From contig CACZRP010000103.1 in the NCBI GenBank assembly GCA_902783575.1, positions 1 through 43,495 of the forward strand: a stretch of 43,495 nucleotides of DNA, read 5' to 3'. This stretch comes from an uncultured Eubacteriales bacterium. GTDB lineage: Bacteria; Bacillota; Clostridia; Lachnospirales; Bianqueaceae. Positions within the stretch are counted from its first letter, which is position 1. Each line of letters starts with the position of its first letter. Shown piece by piece: positions 9,097-16,551 of this stretch. The notes beneath the pieces are model-generated. The model was not told where the DNA came from. It did not search any database and was given only the letters and a program-made list of their open reading frames with translations. A program made the translations under genes and the position numbers.

Positions 9097-10452
9097 ATGA
9101 AAAACACATTCAAGAAACTGAGCGCCCTGCTCCTGGTTCTCGTGATGGTTCTGGCCATGAGCGCCAATGCATTTGCGGCGGATTTCCCAGGAGATGAGGA
9201 AGGCGTTGTTGGAACTTGGACTCAACCTGACAAAGAGATAGTTCAGGGTAAGTCCATTAATATTCAAAAAGAAATTATTGCTTTTAACGCTAATAGCACA
9301 ACAGTTCATGCCCCTGTGGTTACCTATACTTATAAAGTAACCCCGGCTGCAGTTGATAATCTGACCGTGACAGATGAGGCTCGTGACCATGCCGAAGGTG
9401 TAGGAGCAGTAACAGCTCCTGTCAAACCCGGTATCACGACTGGTCTTGTGGTCACTGGCGCAGATGCCTCCGGCACACCTGTGGCAGGCAGTGCAGGCAG
9501 TGCCACTGAAGCACAGGCAACACTGGTATTTGATAACAATTCTACCTGGAAAACTGCAGATGATGGTGATACTAATAGCTATAATATCGGCCTTGACTTC
9601 ACCAATGTTGTATTTGCTCAGCCCGGTGTTTATCGTTATCAGATTGCTGAAACCATCTCTGCGGCCTCTTATGATGTCATTGCTATGAAAGATGGCGCTT
9701 TCGATACTGTTTATCTGGATGTTTATGTGGATGGCAATCATGCAATCTACGGTTATGTTTGCATGAAAGACAACAACTCCGTAACCCCTGATACGAAGAA
9801 GATTAACGGTTTTGTCAACAGCACTACCGCGAGTTCTGACGGCGCTGATAAGTATTACACTTATGATCTTGTGCTGAGCAAGGATGTCGTCAACGATACT
9901 TATGCGGAAAGCAACATTGCTTTCCCCTTCACTGTAATCTTTAACAATCCTGAAGGTTATACCTCTACTTTTACCATTGGACAGACTGTAGTCGAGGGCT
10001 CTACCGGCCTTTCCACGCTGACTGGTCTTCCGACAGAGTGGAATGGTGTTGTGAGAGTAAAAGATGGTGCTAATATTACTCTTACCGGTATTCCTGCTGG
10101 TGTGGATGTCGATGTATATGAAACTAACATCGCAACTGGTGCAACCTACAATGTCGCGACTACAGTCAATGGCGGAGCTCCTGCTACTGATGCTAATGTA
10201 ACCTGGGGAACCACACCGGCATCGGCTGTTGCTCAGGCCGCTAACAAGGCGGAGTATGAATCCACCAAGGCCACAATTGATACACCTAAAATTGCAGAAG
10301 TTGCTGCTAAACAGACCCTGGCAATTACCAACACCCTTGTACTGATCTCTCCCACCGGTATTGTGATGAGAGTTGCGCCTTATGTGCTGATTCTGGCAGC
10401 TGGTGTGGCCCTGCTGGTGCTGAGCCGCAGACGCCGTGAAGATGAAGTCTGA
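9097..10452 (+). CDS. Major pilin, FctA/Spy0128-like, sortase-anchored
   Basis: A 451-aa shaft protein. Residues 1-27 are a signal peptide (MKNTFKKLSALLLVLVMVLA core, cleavage after AFA). The body has two beta-rich modules: one with 'FTNVVFAQPGVYRYQIAE' and 'YLDVYVDGNHAIYGYVCMKD', the second beginning 'YYTYDLVLSKDVV'. These match the Spy0128-type pilin fold, in which Lys-Asn isopeptide bonds stabilise each module; the bonds are known for the family and not proven here. The C-terminus is SPTG (418-421), a hydrophobic stretch and RRRREDEV. The start is ATG 9097, preceded by GAAAGGA; the open frame upstream has no Shine-Dalgarno site and would block the signal peptide. It lies between the adhesin and the assembly genes, which fits a backbone pilin polymerised by the sortase at 11134. 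Confidence 0.85.
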   Translation: MKNTFKKLSALLLVLVMVLAMSANAFAADFPGDEEGVVGTWTQPDKEIVQGKSINIQKEIIAFNANSTTVHAPVVTYTYKVTPAAVDNLTVTDEARDHAEGVGAVTAPVKPGITTGLVVTGADASGTPVAGSAGSATEAQATLVFDNNSTWKTADDGDTNSYNIGLDFTNVVFAQPGVYRYQIAETISAASYDVIAMKDGAFDTVYLDVYVDGNHAIYGYVCMKDNNSVTPDTKKINGFVNSTTASSDGADKYYTYDLVLSKDVVNDTYAESNIAFPFTVIFNNPEGYTSTFTIGQTVVEGSTGLSTLTGLPTEWNGVVRVKDGANITLTGIPAGVDVDVYETNIATGATYNVATTVNGGAPATDANVTWGTTPASAVAQAANKAEYESTKATIDTPKIAEVAAKQTLAITNTLVLISPTGIVMRVAPYVLILAAGVALLVLSRRRREDEV

Positions 10453-10498
10453 TCTAAGACAAAGTTAAATCAAAGAAATACAGCGGCAGGATAAAAGA

Positions 10499-11095
10499 AT
10501 GAGTGAGAAAGAGCTGAAGACAGAGCCCGAACAGCGGGAAGATGAGAACCAAAAACAGTTGAAAAAACTGAAAAGCGCCGAAAAGCACGTGAAGGGCTAC
10601 CAGTATTTCATCCTTCGGCTCCTCATTCTGCTCCTGGTGCTGTGGATACTGTTTTTCAAAGTCATCGGCCTGACCCACATGCCCAACGGTGATATGTCGC
10701 CCCGGATTGATTTGGGAGATTTCGTGATGTATTACCGGCTCGATCGGGATGCGGGCAAGCAGGATGTGGTGGTTCTGGAGAAGGCAACACCTGACAGCGC
10801 CGGCAAACGGCAGCTTTACATCTGCCGGGTGGTGGCCACCGCCGGAGATACGGTGGATTTCACCGAGAACGGCCAGCTGGTCATCAACGGAACCCCCATG
10901 ATTGAAAGCAACATTTACTCGCTGACGCTGCCCTATGAGGGCTATACCACCTTCCCCCTTACCCTGGGAGAAGGGGAGTGCTTCGTCCTTGCGGATCAGC
11001 GGGACGGGGGCGCCGACAGCCGGTACTTCGGACCGGTTCAGAAAAGCGAGATTATAGGCACAGTCATTACCATTGTACGAAGAAATAATCTGTAA
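10499..11095 (+). CDS. SipA-like signal peptidase I homologue lacking the catalytic dyad
   Basis: A 198-aa S26 signal-peptidase fold with a charged N-terminus, one membrane helix (about 37-55) and an extracytoplasmic domain. The active-site box normally reading SMxPTLxxGD is DMSPRIDLGD (residues 65-74), so the nucleophile Ser is Asp65. The box that carries the general-base Lys (KRVxxxxGD) reads CRVVATAGD (109-117), so Lys is Cys109. The structural box DSRYFGPV (173-180) is intact. Streptococcal pilus SipA likewise lacks both residues and acts as an assembly helper. A chaperone-like role in pilin polymerisation is therefore the best inference. It sits between the pilin and sortase genes, as expected for an FCT-type operon. 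Confidence 0.85.
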   Translation: MSEKELKTEPEQREDENQKQLKKLKSAEKHVKGYQYFILRLLILLLVLWILFFKVIGLTHMPNGDMSPRIDLGDFVMYYRLDRDAGKQDVVVLEKATPDSAGKRQLYICRVVATAGDTVDFTENGQLVINGTPMIESNIYSLTLPYEGYTTFPLTLGEGECFVLADQRDGGADSRYFGPVQKSEIIGTVITIVRRNNL

Positions 11096-11133
11096 ACGGC
11101 AGAAGCCGGATTTCAGGGAAAGGAGGAAGAACC

Positions 11134-13428
11134 ATGGCAGAAACCGGAAGAGACCGCTATACGCCGGAAGAGAGCGCTGAGATGTCCGCAGCCCCATCAA
11201 GGGGACGATTTGAAGCACTGTTGGCGGCTGCCGCATCCGCGGGCAATAGCATCCTGTCGGTTGTGACAGGTCTGCTGGCGGCTTTCCTCATCCTGTATTC
11301 CGGCTATGTGCTCTACGATACCTTCTATACCCAGAACCAGGCTTTTGCAAACAGCGCCGAGCTGATGCAGTACCGGCCTGAGTATCTGACAGAGCTGGAG
11401 GACATGCCCACACCCCTGGCCGGCGGCGACAATCTGGCCGAGGTTACCCAGGATTACCGGGCATGGCTGACAGTCTACGACACAAGGATCGATTATCCCG
11501 TGATGCAGGGCCTGGACGATGTTTATTACGCTGCCCACGATGTGTTCGGCAACGGGAGCATCACCGGCGCCATCTATATGGCGGCGGCCAACAGTCCGGA
11601 TTTTTCCGACAATTACAACATCGTCTACGGTCATCATATGGACAACGGTGCCATGTTTGGCGGGCTGGACAGCTACCGGGATGAAGGATACTTTAACTCC
11701 CATCGGGAGGGTATTCTGGCCACCGAACAGACCATCTATGATCTGAATGTTTTTGCGGTGCTGGATACCGATGCCTATGAGTCCATGGTCTATACCATCG
11801 GAAACCGAAACCTGGAAGAGGTGCTTGGCTATATCGGGCAGAATGCCCGGCTGGCCGACATGGCTTCCGCGGAGGGTGCCCAGAGAATTGTGGGTCTTTC
11901 CACCTGCGGTTCCACCACGGGTACGGAACGTCTGGTGGTGTTCGCCGTGATGACGCCCCGAAGCCTTGAGATTTCCGCCACCGGCTATACCGGCGTCTAC
12001 GATGGAGCGGAGCATACGCTGCAGGTTTCCACCGGATATCCGGCAGGCACGGTGCTTCGTTACAGCATCGACGGCGGTCAGACCTTTACGGATCAGCCTC
12101 CCGTTATCCGGAACGTCGGTGAAATCCGTGTGCTGATTGAAGCGGAGAACAGTCTCTACGGCACAGATTCTGTGGAGGTCATCCTGCGGGTCACGCCCGC
12201 GCCCCTGACCATTACCGTCAATGATGCGGCCAAGATGTTCGGTGAGGCGGATCCTGTGTTCAGTGCGGTGGCGCTGGGCCTGATTCCCTCGGACGGCATT
12301 GCTTCCATGGATCCCTATATTACCCTGGGACGCACCGGCGCTGACGAAGCGGCCGGAACCTACGAGGGCGTGCTCACCGCGACCCTGAATGAGGCGTGGC
12401 TCAGCAGCCCCTATGCCGCCAACTACACGGTGACCATTGTCCCTGGTACCTTTACCATTTCTCCTCTGCCGGTGCTGACACTGACAGCCTTCGGCTATAG
12501 CGGAGTTTATGATGCCCTTTCCCATACGGTGACTGTGAACACAGACCTGCTTCCGGCCGGAACGCTGATCGAGTACAGTACCGACGGCGGAGCTACCTGG
12601 TCCACGAATCCTCCTTACATTACCGACGTGGGACAGATTCAGGTGGCGGTGCGGGCCACCCTGCCCGGCTACACTTCAGCCACGGTGAACGTGCTGCTGG
12701 AGGTAACGCCGGCCCCGGTGACCGTCAGAGCTAATGACGCCTCTAAGGAAGCGGGAACCCCGGATCCGGATTTCGGTGCTGTTGTGACCGGCGTGGTGGA
12801 TGGCTTCAACATTGAATACACCATCGGCCGCCTTGGAAACGAAGAAGCCGCCGGCGTTTACAGCGGAGAGATTGTTCCTTCCGGTGAAGCCGTTCAGGGA
12901 AATTATATTGTTACCTATGTCCCGGGAACCCTGACCATTACGGAGCCCGAGATTGAAGTCATCGTCGACCCGAAGGTGCCCATGGCTGCCTTCATTCCCG
13001 AGGGCAACCGCTATGGAGACCGTGCCTGGGCCCTCGTCAACCTGATTTGTCTGATCATCACCGTCTATCTGTTCCTGCCTCTGCTGCATCTGAAGGACAA
13101 GTTCGGCAGAGCCAAGATGATGAAGAAGGTGAATGAAGCGAAAGCCGCGATTGATGCGGAAAACGCGAACGAAGAACCCTATTATCTTGTGAAGAAATTC
13201 CTGCGCCGATTCCGCGTAGGCCTTGTGCTGGAGCTGATTATTTCCATCGGAGCTATTGTGGCCTTTATCCTCACCGAGGATATGCGCCTCCCCATGATTC
13301 TCATTGATAAGTGGACGCCTCTGATGATCCTGCTGATGGCTGCCTGCTGGGGCACCGATGTGGGACTGATCCGCTACCGCAATAAGGTGCAGGAGGAAGA
13401 AGAGCAGGAAGAAGTTCAGAAATCCTGA
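11134..13428 (+). CDS. Class-B-type sortase fused to MBG-like repeats and a membrane tail
   Basis: 764 residues, about three times a normal sortase. There is a membrane helix at about 40-62. The sortase domain (about 95-272) has His167 in YGHHMDNGAMF, the nucleophile Cys258 in LSTCGS and Arg266 in TGTERLVVF. The YGHxM and LSTC context is that of class B, the class of the Spy0129 sortase that polymerises Spy0128 pilins. From about 273 to 610 come two copies of a paired module: a 'GYxGVYDxxxHT' unit then a 'NDAxKxxGxxDPxF...AGxYxG' unit, like MBG domains of surface proteins. The tail has three further hydrophobic helices (near 632-652, 689-710 and 727-750). AAAGGAGG precedes the ATG. It is the probable pilin polymerase, and its repeats are unusual for an assembly enzyme. 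Confidence 0.85.
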   Translation: MAETGRDRYTPEESAEMSAAPSRGRFEALLAAAASAGNSILSVVTGLLAAFLILYSGYVLYDTFYTQNQAFANSAELMQYRPEYLTELEDMPTPLAGGDNLAEVTQDYRAWLTVYDTRIDYPVMQGLDDVYYAAHDVFGNGSITGAIYMAAANSPDFSDNYNIVYGHHMDNGAMFGGLDSYRDEGYFNSHREGILATEQTIYDLNVFAVLDTDAYESMVYTIGNRNLEEVLGYIGQNARLADMASAEGAQRIVGLSTCGSTTGTERLVVFAVMTPRSLEISATGYTGVYDGAEHTLQVSTGYPAGTVLRYSIDGGQTFTDQPPVIRNVGEIRVLIEAENSLYGTDSVEVILRVTPAPLTITVNDAAKMFGEADPVFSAVALGLIPSDGIASMDPYITLGRTGADEAAGTYEGVLTATLNEAWLSSPYAANYTVTIVPGTFTISPLPVLTLTAFGYSGVYDALSHTVTVNTDLLPAGTLIEYSTDGGATWSTNPPYITDVGQIQVAVRATLPGYTSATVNVLLEVTPAPVTVRANDASKEAGTPDPDFGAVVTGVVDGFNIEYTIGRLGNEEAAGVYSGEIVPSGEAVQGNYIVTYVPGTLTITEPEIEVIVDPKVPMAAFIPEGNRYGDRAWALVNLICLIITVYLFLPLLHLKDKFGRAKMMKKVNEAKAAIDAENANEEPYYLVKKFLRRFRVGLVLELIISIGAIVAFILTEDMRLPMILIDKWTPLMILLMAACWGTDVGLIRYRNKVQEEEEQEEVQKS

Positions 13429-13450
13429 CATTCAAACCTGTAAATATGAA

Positions 13451-13479
13451 GACCCCGATACGCATCGGGGTCTTTTTTT
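13451..13479 (+). terminator. Terminator of the pilus operon
   Basis: GACCCCGAT (13451-13459) and ATCGGGGTC (13464-13472) form a 9-bp stem with a four-base loop, followed by seven T residues. It lies 23 bp after the sortase stop. Confidence 0.92.
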
Positions 13480-13552
13480 GCCATTCTCTCGGCGGCGCCT
13501 GTTTCCAGCGGGTGAAAACTCGCAGCTTTGGCTTTTCTTTGCTGTGCAATCC

Positions 13553-13561
13553 TGCTATAAT
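13553..13561 (+). promoter_or_regulatory. Extended -10 promoter before the hydrolase gene
   Basis: TGCTATAAT (13553-13561) is a perfect -10 with the TGn extension. No good -35 lies at the usual distance. A transcript would start near 13568, about 67 nt before the ATG at 13635, which has AAGGAGG upstream. Confidence 0.5.
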
Positions 13562-13634
13562 CGAAGCATAACTGAATCACTGGCCCTGCTTTGTATTTCT
13601 GCAAGTAAACCTGAGTCCGGCAAGGAGGCGCAAC

Positions 13635-13745
13635 ATGAAAAAACGAATCGTGAAGAATCTCTGCCTGCTGCTTGTTTTACTGATCGGCGCAATGGCGGCG
13701 CTCTCCGGTGCCTGCGGTGCTGCTGCTTCACGGCTATCAGAATGA
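13635..13745 (+). pseudogene. Orphaned N-terminus (signal peptide) of the broken hydrolase gene
   Basis: ATG 13635 has a strong AAGGAGG site and encodes a 36-residue frame: MKKRIVKN, a hydrophobic core, then SGACGAAA, ending at TGA 13743. This is a typical signal or anchor peptide. The frame is lost just where the hydrolase 'VLLLHGY' core begins in the +1 frame. The usual segment of several dozen residues between the anchor and the first catalytic strand is absent. I read it as the 5' end of the gene at 13708, cut off by a deletion that also shifted the frame. Confidence 0.65.
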
Positions 13746-15525
13746 CCACGAGACCAACGCGGCCTACGCCATTGAGCTGGCGAGGCGGGGCGTGGTGGTG
13801 ATGTCCATCGATGAGTACGGCCACGGCGTTTCCCAGCCTGGACTGAAGAACCGGGGCTTTGTGAATCACGTGGTGAAGGTGAATTACGGCGAAGAGAGCG
13901 AGGAGGCCGGCACCTTCAAGAAGATCGGCAGCACGGAGCGCTACCGCCTGCTGATGAACTTTTCGAATCTATCCTTCTTTAATCCCATATATATCACCGA
14001 TGAGGCGGGCAACGTCCTCACTGATTCCTCCTGCGGCGGCATCTATGCCTATGCGGCCCTGTCCGCGATGCCCCAGGTGGATCCGTCCCGCATGGGCATC
14101 AGCGGCCATTCCATGGGTACCTGGGCCGGCTGGAGCGTGGCGGCCGCCTATTCCGGCACGGATATCGAACCGAAGGCCACGGTGCTCCAGTGCGGTGAGC
14201 TGTTCAGAAACAGCGTTTTCAGCGACTCTGTCAGCCTGGCGGGAACGCCCATTCATTTTAACAATGTCCTGCTGCTGCAGGCCAAGTGGGATGAATTCAG
14301 CTACTTCAGGGACTATCAGCGGGTGGTGGATGACCGCCTGCTGAAGTCGGACCTCAGGACGGAGTTTCTGGGCACCAGCCCGGATCAGGCGGCCTGGAAT
14401 ACCACCTATGGCACCTTTATCGACGGTTCGTCCCGGAGAATGGAGCTGCTGTTCACCAATCACCGGCTGACCACCCACAACAGCCAGGGTCTGAAAACCG
14501 CGGTGGAGTGGTTCGAGGAGGCCCTGGGATTCTCCAGCGAAATCCAGAGCACCGATCAGATTGCCATGGGCAAGGAATGGCTGGTGCTGCTGGCTATGCT
14601 GCTGGTGCTGGCGGCAATCCTGCCTCTGTACGAGCTGTTGATGGAAATCCCCTTCTTTGCCAGGATCCGCCAGCCCCTGCCCTCGAAAGCAGGCATCAAA
14701 GGGACGAAGGCCTGGTGGAAGGGCGCGGTGATCACCATGCTGATTGCCGGCCTGACCTATCCCTTCATGACCCAGCTGGGCCACGCCCTGCTGCCCCTGC
14801 CTGAGAATATTTTCAGCATGACGGTGGGCAATGGCTTTATCGGATGGTACAGCCTGCTGATCCTGGTGATGATCATCACCACCGCCATCGGCTGGAAGAA
14901 AGCAAAAACCGCCCAGGGCTTCGAGGCCTGGTATGATATCGGCCTGGGCCGGGCGGAGAAGAAAGAAAAGCTCAGCTGGGAACTGCTGGGAAGATCCCTG
15001 GTGCTGATGCTTCTGCTGGTGGGAATGGTGTATCTCATGACGGCCATCGCCGGCTGGTGCTTTGGCCTGGATCTGCGGTTCATCTGGCCCTTCTTCAAGA
15101 CCTTTACCCTGCGGAGGCTGGGTCAGTTCTGTGTCTATTATCCCATCTTTGCGGTGTTCTTTATTCTGAATAACTCGAAGATTATGGCATCCATGAGGAC
15201 AGAGGCATCCTATGAGCCCGGTCTGAAGGGCTTCCTGGGCAGCTGGTTGCGAAACGCCCTGCTGATGGTGGGCGGCGTCCTGCTGATTGTGCTCATCGAG
15301 TACATTCCCTTCTTCCTGAATATCGGGCCGGGAGCGGATGTGCTGTTTGGTTCCACCTTCGGCGGGCCCTTCATGTCCCTGCTGATTCTGTTTGTGCCCC
15401 AGGTGCTGGTGTTCAGCGTCTTCTGCACCTATTTCTATCGCCGCAGCGGCAGCGTTTATGTGGGCGCCCTGACGGTGGCGGCACTGGCGGCCTGGATCGT
15501 GACGGGAGGCTCTTCCATTCTGTAA
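13708..15525 (+). CDS. Alpha/beta hydrolase with polytopic membrane domain (5' end disrupted)
   Basis: The open frame encodes 605 residues from a GTG with no ribosome-binding site of its own. The first third is a serine hydrolase: oxyanion motif LLHGYQND at the very start, then the nucleophile elbow GHSMG (Ser135) and a late His in TNHRLTTHNSQG. From about residue 290 to the end there are roughly eight membrane helices. The family probably acts on a small ester or peptide at the membrane; substrate is unknown. The true start seems to be ATG 13635 in another frame, so either the gene is a pseudogene through a small deletion with frameshift, or the sequence has an error near 13700. The C-terminal membrane part is intact, and the next gene follows 33 bp later in the same direction. 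Confidence 0.7.
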   Translation: MPAVLLLHGYQNDHETNAAYAIELARRGVVVMSIDEYGHGVSQPGLKNRGFVNHVVKVNYGEESEEAGTFKKIGSTERYRLLMNFSNLSFFNPIYITDEAGNVLTDSSCGGIYAYAALSAMPQVDPSRMGISGHSMGTWAGWSVAAAYSGTDIEPKATVLQCGELFRNSVFSDSVSLAGTPIHFNNVLLLQAKWDEFSYFRDYQRVVDDRLLKSDLRTEFLGTSPDQAAWNTTYGTFIDGSSRRMELLFTNHRLTTHNSQGLKTAVEWFEEALGFSSEIQSTDQIAMGKEWLVLLAMLLVLAAILPLYELLMEIPFFARIRQPLPSKAGIKGTKAWWKGAVITMLIAGLTYPFMTQLGHALLPLPENIFSMTVGNGFIGWYSLLILVMIITTAIGWKKAKTAQGFEAWYDIGLGRAEKKEKLSWELLGRSLVLMLLLVGMVYLMTAIAGWCFGLDLRFIWPFFKTFTLRRLGQFCVYYPIFAVFFILNNSKIMASMRTEASYEPGLKGFLGSWLRNALLMVGGVLLIVLIEYIPFFLNIGPGADVLFGSTFGGPFMSLLILFVPQVLVFSVFCTYFYRRSGSVYVGALTVAALAAWIVTGGSSIL

Positions 15526-15558
15526 AGGAAGAGATGCTGTATAAGGAGATTATAAGCT

Positions 15559-16359
15559 TTGAAAATGTTAGTGACGGGGCCCCGGGGATTTGTGGGGGCC
15601 AGGATCATCAGTCAGATGAGGGCAGCGGGAGTGGAGGCCATTCCCGCCCCCTCGCTGCGGGATTTTTCGGAGGAGGAGATCCGCCGGCTGATATGTGAGA
15701 CGGAGCCCGATGTGGTGGTGCACACGGCAGCCATTTCCGACATCGGTACCTGTGAGCAGAATCCGGAAGCCTCCTACCGGGCCAACGTGGAGATTCCTCT
15801 GTGGATTGCCCGGCGGGGCGTGAAGTCCCTGCTGTTCAGCACGGACCAGGTGTACAGCGGCTGCCGGGGAGAGGGGCCCTACCGGGAAGAGGAAACCGCA
15901 CCGGCGAATACCTATGCCCGGCACAAGCTGGAGATGGAGCAGCGGGTGCTGGAGGCAAATCCGGACTCAGTGCTGCTGCGCGCCACCTGGATGTATGACA
16001 TGCCCATGTACGGCGTGGCCAACCGGGGCAATTTCCTTGTGAACATGCTGCGGCAGCCGGCCCAGTCCTTTTCCGGCACCCAGCACCGGGCGGTGACTTA
16101 TGTGCAGCAGGTGGCGGAGCTGATCAGGCCCGCGGCCTCTCTGCCCGGAGGCATCTACAATTACGGCAGCGAAAATGACCTGACCATGCTCCAGACGGCC
16201 CAGTGGCTGAAGCAGGAGCTAAAGCTGCCGGTGACCCTGTCCGATGCGGGCGAGAGGCACCATCTCTGGATGGACTGTTCTAAGCTGAAGAGCTTCGGCA
16301 TCTGTTTTGACACCACCCTGGAGGGGCTGAAGCGATGCATCCGGGACTACAGCCTGTAA
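15559..16359 (+). CDS. RmlD-like NAD(P)-dependent sugar reductase/epimerase (SDR)
   Basis: 266 residues of an extended short-chain dehydrogenase. The Rossmann motif is GPRGFVG near the N-terminus (a GxxGxxG). The catalytic YxxxK is YARHK, preceded by 'LLFSTDQVYSG', the usual Ser/Thr strand. 'VVHTAAISDIGTCEQNPEASYRANVE' is typical of dTDP-4-dehydrorhamnose reductase relatives. No other nucleotide-sugar genes are nearby, so a rhamnose role is not supported and the substrate stays open. The start is taken as TTG 15559, ten nt after AAGGAG; ATG 15565 is two codons further in. It probably shares a transcript with the hydrolase gene. Confidence 0.75.
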   Translation: MKMLVTGPRGFVGARIISQMRAAGVEAIPAPSLRDFSEEEIRRLICETEPDVVVHTAAISDIGTCEQNPEASYRANVEIPLWIARRGVKSLLFSTDQVYSGCRGEGPYREEETAPANTYARHKLEMEQRVLEANPDSVLLRATWMYDMPMYGVANRGNFLVNMLRQPAQSFSGTQHRAVTYVQQVAELIRPAASLPGGIYNYGSENDLTMLQTAQWLKQELKLPVTLSDAGERHHLWMDCSKLKSFGICFDTTLEGLKRCIRDYSL

Positions 16360-16363
16360 TAAG

Positions 16364-16416
16364 GGGCGGGCAAAACTCAAAAAAGGGTTGACAAGCCCGC
16401 CCAAAAAGGGTAATAT
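16364..16416 (+). promoter_or_regulatory. tRNA-Val promoter with an inverted repeat flanking the -35 box
   Basis: TTGACA (16388-16393), a 17-bp spacer and TAATAT (16411-16416) form a strong promoter whose start would lie about 8 bp before the tRNA. An 8-bp perfect inverted repeat brackets the -35: GGGCGGGC (16364-16371) and GCCCGCCC (16395-16402). It could be an operator or the stem of a terminator for the upstream gene; no T-run follows the right arm. Confidence 0.75.
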
Positions 16417-16430
16417 ATATAAGCACGTAA

Positions 16431-16503
16431 GGAAACGTAGCTCAGCTGGGAGAGCATTCGGGTCACATCCGAAAGGTCGCAGGTTCGAACCCTGTCGTTT
16501 CCA
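16431..16503 (+). tRNA. tRNA-Val (anticodon CAC)
   Basis: A 73-nt cloverleaf. The acceptor is GGAAACG/CGTTTCC, with a D stem GCTC/GAGC and an anticodon stem TTCGG/CCGAA. The loop GTCACAT places U33 before CAC. The T arm is GCAGG-TTCGAAC-CCTGT with one G-T pair. The discriminator is A and CCA is not encoded. It reads GTG codons. Confidence 0.95.
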
Positions 16504-16509
16504 TATTGA

Positions 16510-16531
16510 CCCGCCGGTTCGGCGGGTTTTC
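16510..16531 (+). terminator. Terminator after tRNA-Val
   Basis: CCCGCC (16510-16515), the loop GGTTC and GGCGGG (16521-16526) are followed by TTTTCT. The hairpin ends just before the ribosome-binding site of the next gene, so some read-through may feed that gene. Confidence 0.8.
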
Positions 16532-16551
16532 TGTTATCAGGAGGTATGACC

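Noticed and set aside
11197-12525. Long minus-strand frame (442 codons) opposite the sortase
   Set aside because: It is a shadow of the sortase coding sequence; catalytic motifs and translation signals are on the plus strand.
15559-16359. Naming the SDR gene rfbD/rmlD
   Set aside because: No rfbABC genes are nearby and the sequence supports only the wider reductase family.
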